A program made the position numbers and the translations under genes. A stretch of 5,692 nt of DNA from Lachnospiraceae bacterium UBA4317 (GTDB lineage: Bacteria; Bacillota_A; Clostridia; Lachnospirales; Lachnospiraceae): the NCBI GenBank assembly GCA_002394525.1, contig DGUF01000187.1, positions 1,769 through 7,460 of the forward strand, read 5' to 3'. The stretch's first letter is position 1. The number at the start of each line of letters is the position of its first letter. The notes beneath the pieces were generated by a model. It searched no databases and was not told where the DNA came from. It worked only from the letters and a program-made list of their open reading frames with translations. Of the stretch, positions 1-4,639 are shown piece after piece.

Positions 1-395
1 TTCATGGTGGCGCAGAGGCGCTCGCTCTTGTCGATATATACGGCGACGAGAACGGTCTGGCCCTCTTTCACTCTCTCCTTGGGCTGCTCGTGGTAGGGCA
101 GCAGGAGGTCCTTGTCCAGTCCCCAGTCCAGGAAGGCTCCGATGCGGCTCACCTGGATCACGGTCAGGTAACCGACCTGGTGCAGGGTGAGCTTGGGTTC
201 CTTGCGGGTGGCGATCAGCCTGTCCTCGGAATCCTTGTACAGAAATACCTCCAGCTCATCGCCGATCGCGGCGCCTTCCGGCACCTGCGAGCGGGGCAGG
301 AGCACGCGCTCGTTCGGAACGTCCCCGGTCAGGTAGACCCCGAAGGGCACCTGTTTATCTATTTTTAGTACTTGTTTTTCTCCAATTTTCAGCAT
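1..395 (-). CDS. cvfB: CvfB-like S1 RNA-binding protein, 5' part (cut by window edge)
   Basis: The first 131 residues of a protein that continues past the left edge; the last complete codon is at 3-5. It begins MLKIGEKQVLKIDK. Two S1-type OB folds can be seen: residues about 1-64, with the pattern GVYLTGD, LLPRSQVP and the closing LIATRKEPKL, and a second from about 70 with the clear S1 signature VSRIGAFLDWGL, DLLLPYHEQ and VLVAVYIDKSERL. This tandem arrangement and the GAFLDWGL-DLLLP wording are typical of the CvfB/YitL family, RNA-binding proteins of about 280-300 residues linked to virulence-factor expression in Staphylococcus aureus. The ATG at 395 is chosen because it follows a purine-rich GGGAAAGGG site and starts the domain correctly. 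It lies inside the 3' end of the thioesterase gene (41-nt overlap), which implies cotranscription and probably coupled translation. The first 14 codons are AT-rich, while the rest strongly prefer G or C in third position. The family call is firm; the exact cellular role is not known from the sequence. Confidence 0.85.
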   Translation of the reverse strand, partial: MLKIGEKQVLKIDKQVPFGVYLTGDVPNERVLLPRSQVPEGAAIGDELEVFLYKDSEDRLIATRKEPKLTLHQVGYLTVIQVSRIGAFLDWGLDKDLLLPYHEQPKERVKEGQTVLVAVYIDKSERLCATM

Positions 396-1236
396 GTTTT
401 CCCTTTCCCGAAATAGTCCGGAAAAATCCGATCTCCAGGACGGCGTAGGGTCTGCCGTCGTCCGCATTGAGCACAATGCAGGCTGTCTGAAGCGGTTCCG
501 GTCTCCCGGCAGCAGTATCTGCTGCGCAGGGCTTGCCGTCATCCATCATTTCCACAGACATATTTCTCTCTGTTCCGGAGTCGTCTCCGGCCGGCGCGGG
601 GATCCCGTAGAGGACCGGGCTGATCCGGTCGCCCAGCAGGGCCTGGCGCCTGTATTCGATCCGGAGGGTCTTTAACTCCACTCCGGGCGGAAGACAGCCG
701 ACGGCTATCCGCACATACTGTCCGTTGTTCATATGCCTGTTCGTATCCAGATGATACTCCTGGACGACCACCTGCGGCCCGTCGATCCCGGAAGTCTTTG
801 GAATGCGGATCTTCCTGGAATCATACTGCATGTCGATCCGCTCCTCCAGAGGATACCCTTCCAGGATCTCCTGAGGAATGCGGACCGGGCGCATCGTCCC
901 GATATCAACGAGTGTCCAGACTGAGTTGGCGTTTGCAAGTCTCTCGCCGTCGCAGGTCTCCATCAGAAAATTGCGGAGCCCCATCCCCCCTTTCATTTCG
1001 TAGGGGAGGGTCCCGATCCTGACCTTTTCTCCAAGGCCGGGCATTCTGAGGATCTCTACACGCCAGTAGACCAGGATCCATGCGAGATTTTTTTCACGCA
1101 GGGGACCTATTCCGATCCCCATATCTTCCGATTGAAAGGTGGAACAATCCTGAAAATAATCGATCAACTTTTCCGGCGTAAGTTTTCCGTCAGCATCGAT
1201 CTCACTGTAACGGATCCGGCTCTCAAAAACATACAT
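355..1236 (-). CDS. Acyl-ACP thioesterase (FatA/FatB family, double hotdog)
   Basis: A 293-residue cytoplasmic enzyme predicted to hydrolyse acyl-ACP and release free fatty acids from type II fatty-acid synthesis. The N-terminal hotdog (about 1-130) starts with FESRIRYSEIDADGKLT, contains LAWILVYWRVEILRMP and ends in the family phrase VWTLVDIGTMRPVRIP. The C-terminal hotdog (about 150-275) carries HLDTNRHMNNGQYV, with Asp164, Asn166 and His168 at the positions of the D-x-N-x-H catalytic motif of plant FatB. The following strand reads IEYRRQALLGD; plant FatB has YRREC here, so the Glu-Cys pair is Gln-Ala (198-199). The protein is longer than bacterial relatives of about 240-250 residues. The extra length sits in a polar stretch (about 213-250) within the second hotdog and a basic tail (about 277-293) that overlaps cvfB. 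The ATG at 1236 has a GGAG site 6 nt upstream. The start lies 14 nt inside the small ORF ahead of it. Chain-length preference cannot be read from sequence. Confidence 0.93.
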   Translation of the reverse strand: MYVFESRIRYSEIDADGKLTPEKLIDYFQDCSTFQSEDMGIGIGPLREKNLAWILVYWRVEILRMPGLGEKVRIGTLPYEMKGGMGLRNFLMETCDGERLANANSVWTLVDIGTMRPVRIPQEILEGYPLEERIDMQYDSRKIRIPKTSGIDGPQVVVQEYHLDTNRHMNNGQYVRIAVGCLPPGVELKTLRIEYRRQALLGDRISPVLYGIPAPAGDDSGTERNMSVEMMDDGKPCAADTAAGRPEPLQTACIVLNADDGRPYAVLEIGFFRTISGKGKHAENWRKTSTKNR

Positions 1237-1384
1237 CCGTATCTCCGCCTGTCTTTGTCTGTTTAATGGTATTTCCGATAAGCTGTGGGTACCGTAACAT
1301 CAGCTGCCATGCCTGTTGACGGCTTACATGAATGTCCGCGCAAAGTTCATCGCACAAAGCTTCACGCAATGGTTTTTCAGCCAT
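1223..1384 (-). CDS. Possible 53-residue small protein, unknown function
   Basis: I do not recognise this ORF. It encodes 53 residues beginning MAEKPLREALCDELCAD and ending GGDTDVCF. Its ATG (1382-1384) overlaps the stop codon of the amidase gene in the string ATGGCTGA, an 8-nt overlap. An AAGGA site lies 4 nt upstream, inside the last codons of the amidase gene. Its TGA lies 14 nt inside the thioesterase gene, so it exactly fills the space between the two genes. The predicted chain is soluble, with three cysteines and an amphipathic, helix-rich middle (SRQQAWQLMLRYPQLIG) that could resemble a small helix-turn-helix, though no family motif is visible. Codons are more AT-rich (TTG, TTA, CGT, GTA) than in the flanking genes. 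It may be a real small protein, a coupling cistron carrying ribosomes from the amidase gene to the thioesterase gene, or a chance open frame; the sequence alone cannot decide. Confidence 0.4.
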   Translation of the reverse strand: MAEKPLREALCDELCADIHVSRQQAWQLMLRYPQLIGNTIKQTKTGGDTDVCF

Positions 1385-3431
1385 GCTTTCCTTTTTTGAG
1401 GACACCCTTGGAATTGAAGTAGCATTTTCTGCCCTTGATGGTCTTCCAGCCGGTCGCTCTGACCTTGGTCTTCGGGTCAAAGTAGTACCAATTGCCGCTG
1501 ATCTTTTTCCAGCCGGTGACAAATTTCCCGCCGGATTTGTCCGCGTAATACCACTTGCCCTTGTACTTGATAAAGCCGGTCCTGCGGATCCCCTTGCTGC
1601 TGAAGTAGTAGGTGTTTCCGGCGATCCATTTGGGGCCGCCCTGAAAACGGGCGTAGTTTTTGTAGGAAAAATAGTAGATATTTCCGCCGATCCACTGCCA
1701 GCCTCTGAGTAGGTTTCCGGTTTTGACGGAGGCATAATACCATTTTCCGCTGACTTTGAAAAATCCTGTCACACGCGCGCCGGATCTGTTGAAATAATAT
1801 CTCCTGCCGCCGATATTCAGGAATTTGTTTTTGACGGTCTTTCCGTTCTTGTCGATGTAGTAGACCTTTCCGTTCACTGTCCTCCAGGTGGACCTGGAAG
1901 CCGTGGACGAGGAGGCTCTGCTGTTGAGGAGGATCGTGCGCCGTCTCCCTCCGCTGCCCATCCTCCACGGAACGTGAAAGACATTGGTCGTATGTCCGTC
2001 CACTACGGGCATGCCGGAGGCGTTGGTGCCGACACAGATGGTCGTGTGGTCGTAAACGCCGTCCCCCTGCCAGTCATAGTAAACGGGGTTGCCCCGTCTG
2101 ACGCTGCCGTTGTCCGCTGTCACATAGGCCCCGTACTGCTTGAAGTGCTTCATGGCGGCGGGGACATTGATCCAGGGCACGGAATTCGGGAACCAGCTGG
2201 AGGTCTGCGGCATGCCGCCCGCGTACAGACACTGGGAGACAAAGTTGCAGCAGTCCAGTCCCCTGTATTCAACATATCTGCGGTTATAGTGTTTCCAGTA
2301 CCTGTCAGCGTAGGCGATGGCCTTGCCGGCATCGTATCCGCTGTAGGAGCTGGTCGAGAGAGATGCCGTCCTGTGGATCTCCGGATCCGTCTCAGCTCTC
2401 TGCGTCTGCGCGGTGCCTCCCGCAACGACGACAGCATTGCTGTCCACCTCATAGGTCAGCTGCTTCGTCTGTCCCTGGCTGTCCACATCCAGCCTGTCCC
2501 CTCCTTCGGAGGCGGGGACGCCGGTTCCGGCAGCCGGACTGTCGGAAGCGATCTGCGCATAGGCGACGACTTCCGGACTGTAGTCCGATTTTACCTCATA
2601 GAGGGCTGCCGGCGCATCCTCTGTCTCAAGTTCGGGGTCTTTAGCGGCAGCATTTCTCCAGGTAAAGTTAACATCCGTCCCATTAATAGAAAAAGGAGTC
2701 CAGACACCTTCTGAATTCTGCTTCAGCGAAATGGAAAAGCTGTAGCTGTAAGCAGAGGCATTTTCCACATCCGAAGCGTTGGTCTCCCCGTAGCCCTGGG
2801 TCATCCACTCATCCACATCGATCTTCAGAACGCCCTTTTTGTATTCGCAGGCCGTGATCTGATATCTCGGGATCATTTCGCGGATCGAAGCTTCCTCGGT
2901 GATCATGAGCCGGGTATAATCGCTCTGGCGGTCCCACTCCCGGCAGATCCCGCCGCTGGCGGACATCTCCAGCCCCGCAGCCTTTACGGTCTCAGACTCC
3001 TTCTCTTTCCTTTTTTGTTCGGAAGCCATCTCTCCGTTGATCTGCGCGGCAATATAATCGGCCTTGGCCGCTTCATAGGCATCCATGACTGCCATGACGC
3101 TCTCGGAGGTATCTTTTCCCAGTTCGGAATACAGTACATCTCCGTCGGAACGGATCTTTCTCGCCGACTCGAGGATCTCTCCGTCGGTCATGTTTCCGGA
3201 GCTGCTGTAAAAGGATTCGACAGCCTCTTCAAAAGGCACTGTCTCATCCTTTGTCTCAGTCTTTTTTCTGCTGTCCGCAGCGTCCCTGTCCGCGGTCTTT
3301 TCGGCGGCCGTGCCGCCGGTCCGGCCTCCGGCACCGTAAACCGGCGCGGGACCTGCCGCGATCAGCACTGCGGCCATGGCGATCACAGTGCTCTGAAGGA
3401 TCCGTTTCCACTTCTCTGTTACTGTTTCCAA
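1377..3431 (-). CDS. Secreted Amidase_6 protein with eight wall-binding repeats
   Basis: A 684-residue secreted protein, probably a peptidoglycan or peptide amidase anchored non-covalently to the cell surface. Residues 1-33 form a signal peptide: KWKR, a hydrophobic core ILQSTVIAMAAVLIAAG, and likely cleavage after VYG. Residues 35-155 are polar and charged. Residues about 159-249 (REWDRQSDYTR to GVWTPFSI) resemble the NTF2-like segment often preceding this amidase. Residues about 364-505 are the Amidase_6 (PF12671-type) domain: YDAGKAIAYADRYW, then LDCCNFVSQCLYAGG with Cys394 as the expected nucleophile, then GDGVYDHTTICVG with His462, and PVVDGHTTNVF. The family usually reads DCTNFVSQ, so the second Cys is a small variation. 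Residues about 515-684 are eight GW/YY repeats. The start is taken as TTG at 3431, preceded by AGGGGGT and followed directly by the signal peptide. The frame stays open upstream to a GTG at 3518, which lacks a good ribosome site. The likely promoter is at 3804-3832, with a long leader. Confidence 0.9.
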   Translation of the reverse strand: METVTEKWKRILQSTVIAMAAVLIAAGPAPVYGAGGRTGGTAAEKTADRDAADSRKKTETKDETVPFEEAVESFYSSSGNMTDGEILESARKIRSDGDVLYSELGKDTSESVMAVMDAYEAAKADYIAAQINGEMASEQKRKEKESETVKAAGLEMSASGGICREWDRQSDYTRLMITEEASIREMIPRYQITACEYKKGVLKIDVDEWMTQGYGETNASDVENASAYSYSFSISLKQNSEGVWTPFSINGTDVNFTWRNAAAKDPELETEDAPAALYEVKSDYSPEVVAYAQIASDSPAAGTGVPASEGGDRLDVDSQGQTKQLTYEVDSNAVVVAGGTAQTQRAETDPEIHRTASLSTSSYSGYDAGKAIAYADRYWKHYNRRYVEYRGLDCCNFVSQCLYAGGMPQTSSWFPNSVPWINVPAAMKHFKQYGAYVTADNGSVRRGNPVYYDWQGDGVYDHTTICVGTNASGMPVVDGHTTNVFHVPWRMGSGGRRRTILLNSRASSSTASRSTWRTVNGKVYYIDKNGKTVKNKFLNIGGRRYYFNRSGARVTGFFKVSGKWYYASVKTGNLLRGWQWIGGNIYYFSYKNYARFQGGPKWIAGNTYYFSSKGIRRTGFIKYKGKWYYADKSGGKFVTGWKKISGNWYYFDPKTKVRATGWKTIKGRKCYFNSKGVLKKGKHG
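1380..1889 (-). repeat. Eight tandem cell-wall-binding (choline-binding-type) repeats
   Basis: The last 170 residues of the amidase protein fall into eight units of about 20-22 residues. They begin TWRTVNGKVYYID, KFLNIGGRRYYFN, GFFKVSGKWYYAS, GWQWIGGNIYYFS, GPKWIAGNTYYFS, GFIKYKGKWYYAD, GWKKISGNWYYFD and GWKTIKGRKCYFN. The shared core is G-[WF]-x3-x-G-x-W-Y-Y-F, the pattern of CW_binding (PF01473/PF19127-type) repeats that form a solenoid binding choline or other wall polymers. Units 3, 6 and 7 keep the aromatic positions best. Unit 8 has Cys in place of the first Tyr, and the chain ends in a basic KKGKHG tail. The units differ at the DNA level, so they are old rather than recent duplications. 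The ligand is unknown. Confidence 0.9.
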
Positions 3432-3797
3432 AATACCCCCTGTCCTGCCGGAGCAGTCACTCTTTATTCCGTCCTGCCTGGTAGGAAACCGCCCGCATAA
3501 GGCTCCCGGAAGCCGCACCGCTTGTCCGGGGGGCAGTTTGCCGCAGTTTCCGCGTTACACTGAAATACTGCGCCGCTGTCCGCCTCCCTGGGGGGACACG
3601 GCCATGCAGCACTGCGCTGCGAAAAAAATTCGCATTATCAATACGCTTCGGTAACGTTTCTGCTTCCCTGATGCGTTTTTTGCACAAAACAAATGCATCC
3701 CTGTATGAGATTTTTTTTCTGTCCGGTCTTCGGGAGAGTTTCTTCTCGATACAGTCATGCATTCAGCACTAAAAAAAATACAGGAAAAACAAGGTGA
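3432..3797 (-). promoter_or_regulatory. Long, structured 5' leader of the amidase gene
   Basis: About 366 nt lie between the predicted transcription start (near 3797) and the TTG start, and no convincing gene is found in them. Several inverted repeats are visible, read on the minus strand. A hairpin GATGC...GCATC lies at 3670-3699, with an inner GTTTT/AAAAC pairing. A weak 6-bp hairpin CGTATT-GAT-AATGCG is followed by AA and seven T. GCAGC-GCAGT-GCTGC follows it. A possible three-way junction has a closing stem 3543-3551 with 3484-3492 (GGAAACTGC/GCGGTTTCC), a small hairpin at 3532-3542 (GGCA-AAC-TGCC) and a 9-bp hairpin with a 2-nt bulge at 3505-3530. Two C6 tracts (3590-3595 and 3528-3533) could pair with the GGGGG ribosome site. 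I compared it by eye with c-di-AMP, c-di-GMP and T-box consensus motifs and saw no match. It may be a regulatory RNA; this is inference from structure and length. Confidence 0.4.
3435..3441 (-). promoter_or_regulatory. Ribosome binding site deciding the TTG start of the amidase gene
   Basis: On the minus strand AGGGGGT lies 3 nt before the TTG at 3431 (AGGGGGT-ATT-TTG). It can pair with the 16S rRNA tail over seven positions, one of them G-U. It is the only good site near the signal peptide, so TTG is preferred over the upstream GTG at 3518. The spacing is on the short side. Confidence 0.6.
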
Positions 3798-3803
3798 TAC
3801 TTT

Positions 3804-3832
3804 ATTATATACTTAAAAAAACGCCATGTCTA
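3804..3832 (-). promoter_or_regulatory. Sigma-A promoter, probably for the amidase-thioesterase-cvfB cluster
   Basis: On the minus strand a -35 box TAGACA (3827-3832, 5 of 6 matches to TTGACA) and a perfect -10 box TATAAT (3804-3809) are separated by exactly 17 nt, with a T7 run in the spacer. Transcription should begin near 3797. The next convincing gene downstream is the amidase gene at 3431. Confidence 0.75.
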
Positions 3833-4139
3833 CCTGCAATAAGGCTTAAATATGTGTAATATTTTCGTAACAATCATGCCCCATCCTGTTTGCCGTGAAA
3901 AAAGAAAAGTCAGAATCTCCATTGTTTATGCGGTTTTCAGTGGATTTTTCGCTGACATGGTACAGGCACTTTTTGCCCCACGCCCTGCCCCACCGTCAAT
4001 CTGCGCCCGGCAGAAAGCCATGTCCGGAGAATCGCAGTTTCCTGTTTTTGCGATGGCGATTCGACAATACGAAACATTGTGATATGCCTTGCTGTGCGCG
4101 ACACATCTGCTTCACAAGTGTGTCGCGCCGGGCGGGCAC
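3833..4139. other. Gene-free interval with several hairpins
   Basis: No convincing gene is seen here. Open frames on the plus strand (3852-4082, 3895-4305) lack ribosome sites and family features, and the longer one runs through the tRNA. Inverted repeats are visible: ctgcg 4001-4005 with cgcag 4033-4037, enclosing ccgg 4007-4010 with ccgg 4024-4027; an imperfect hairpin with core acaat...attgt near 4056-4088; and the 10-bp hairpin listed separately at 4096-4128. A weak TAATAT box near 3860 on the plus strand lacks a good -35. The interval could hold a small RNA, but no specific family is recognised. Confidence 0.35.
4096..4128. repeat. Perfect 10-bp inverted repeat, hairpin of unknown role
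   Basis: GCGCGACACA at 4096-4105 is perfectly complementary to TGTGTCGCGC at 4119-4128, with a 13-nt loop. No T-tract follows on either strand, so it is not a standard intrinsic terminator. On the minus strand it lies just beyond the tRNA terminator; on the plus strand it precedes an A-run. Confidence 0.6.
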
Positions 4140-4172
4140 AAAAAAACTTCCTGCAGATCCTTCTGCAGGAAG
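4140..4172 (-). terminator. Intrinsic terminator of the tRNA-Gln transcript
   Basis: On the minus strand CTTCCTGCAG (4172-4163) and CTGCAGGAAG (4156-4147) form a perfect 10-bp stem with a 6-nt loop, followed directly by seven T (4146-4140). It lies 12 nt past the tRNA discriminator base. Read on the plus strand, the same stem is followed only by CTTTTC, so bidirectional use would be weak. Confidence 0.93.
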
Positions 4173-4184
4173 CTTTTCGGGTTA

Positions 4185-4257
4185 CTGGGCTAGCAGGATT
4201 CGAACCTGCAAAATGACGGAGTCAGAGTCCGCTGCCTTACCGTTTGGCTATAGCCCA
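4185..4257 (-). tRNA. tRNA-Gln, anticodon CUG
   Basis: A complete 73-nt cloverleaf on the minus strand. The acceptor stem TGGGCTA pairs fully with TAGCCCA, including the weak U1-A72 pair, and the discriminator is G73; both are identity elements of tRNA-Gln. The D arm is GCC-AAACGGTAA-GGC, with U8 and A9 before it. The anticodon stem GCGGA/TCCGT (one G-U pair) holds the loop CTCTGAC, giving anticodon CTG (4223-4225), which reads CAG. The variable region is CATTTT and the T arm is GCAGG-TTCGAAT-CCTGC. No CCA is encoded (GTAA follows). It stands alone in its own transcription unit, with a near-consensus promoter upstream and a strong terminator downstream. Confidence 0.97.
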
Positions 4258-4298
4258 TTGCATTTTTTGAGCCGTTTATCTCTCGGCTACGAATGTAG

Positions 4299-4327
4299 AT
4301 TATAGTGCATCGCTTTTAAAAAAGCAA
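4299..4327 (-). promoter_or_regulatory. Sigma-A promoter of tRNA-Gln
   Basis: On the minus strand the -35 box TTGCTT (4322-4327) and the perfect -10 box TATAAT (4299-4304) are 17 nt apart. The start is expected near 4292, giving a short leader of about 35 nt before the mature tRNA end at 4257. The leader contains a small hairpin AGCCG...CGGCT. An AT-rich palindrome GCTTTTTTAAAAGC spans the -35 box and spacer. Confidence 0.88.
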
Positions 4328-4628
4328 GTGTTTTTTTAATTCTTTTCACACTTTTTTTATCGCATTTATTTATGCATTTTTCAGTTCACGGGTCATCCGC
4401 TGACAGGCGGCTGGTCCATTGGCAGTCCCGGGGCAGGCCGCTGCCCCGGGGCCGTGTTTTTGCGTTTGATGTGTCCGGATCCTTATTGTGCCGGGTCCGC
4501 CATTTTTGCAGGCCCGCCGATCTGTCTCCGCAGAGGGCCTGCCCGTCTGTTGATCTGTGACCGCGGATGGACCTGCCTGTCCGCTCCGGCGAAGCTGCCT
4601 GTCTGTTCCTTCCTTCGGAGAGGCCTGC
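4328..4628. other. Intergenic region between trkH and the tRNA promoter
   Basis: About 300 bases with no convincing gene. The left third (4328-4380) is AT-rich, with runs of T on the plus strand. The centre holds the GC hairpin at 4427-4450. The right part (4508-4628) holds degenerate tandem repeats that run into the end of trkH. A minus-strand open frame (4370-4705) crosses the region but is out of frame with trkH and low in complexity; it is not annotated as a gene. Confidence 0.6.
4427..4450. repeat. Very stable GC hairpin downstream of trkH
   Basis: CCCGGGGCAG (4427-4436), loop GCCG, CTGCCCCGGG (4441-4450): a perfect 10-bp, nearly all-GC stem with a 4-nt loop. On the minus strand, the direction of trkH transcription, it is preceded by A-rich sequence and followed by ACTGCCAATGG without a T-tract. 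On the plus strand GCCGTGTTTTTG follows. It could block exonucleases at the trkH mRNA 3' end or act as an atypical terminator; neither is proven. Confidence 0.6.
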
Positions 4629-4639
4629 TTATCTGTTCC
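4508..4639. repeat. Degenerate tandem repeat at and beyond the trkH 3' end
   Basis: Read on the minus strand, a unit of the type ACAGAY-n-GGCAGGCC-n-CGGA recurs with drift. The anchor ACAGA lies at 4632-4636, 4602-4606, 4554-4558, 4546-4550 and 4521-4525, with a variant ACAGG at 4576-4580, so most steps are 22-33 nt. The first unit includes the last codons and stop of trkH (GGAACAGATAA). Copies are too diverged for a simple microsatellite. Confidence 0.45.

Noticed and set aside
1974..2714. 246-residue plus-strand open frame, antisense to the amidase gene
   Set aside because: It is a shadow of the GC-rich amidase gene on the other strand, with no domain features; the amidase frame has clear motifs throughout this interval.
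3617..3655. Attenuator-type terminator in the leader (hairpin followed by AA and T7)
   Set aside because: The stem CGTATT/AATGCG has only six pairs with a G-U and a 3-nt loop, and two A separate it from the T-run. Too weak to list as a terminator.
3457..3762. 101-residue minus-strand open frame in the amidase leader (and a 67-residue frame from 3758)
   Set aside because: No ribosome site before either ATG, low-complexity basic composition and no recognisable motif. The frame ends past the amidase upstream region and overlaps clear inverted repeats. A leader peptide cannot be excluded, but support is too weak.
3484..3800. Known riboswitch or T-box in the amidase leader
   Set aside because: Looked for c-di-AMP (ydaO), c-di-GMP and T-box core sequences by eye. 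Only loose partial similarities were seen (for example GGCAAAC and GTTACCG), so no known class is claimed.
4140..4257. tRNA-Gln as the integration site of a mobile element
   Set aside because: No second copy of the tRNA 3' end and no integrase or other mobile gene is visible in the window.
3852..4305. Plus-strand open frames of 76 and 136 residues
   Set aside because: No ribosome site or family signature. The longer one reads through the terminator and the tRNA on the opposite strand, so it is best seen as chance.
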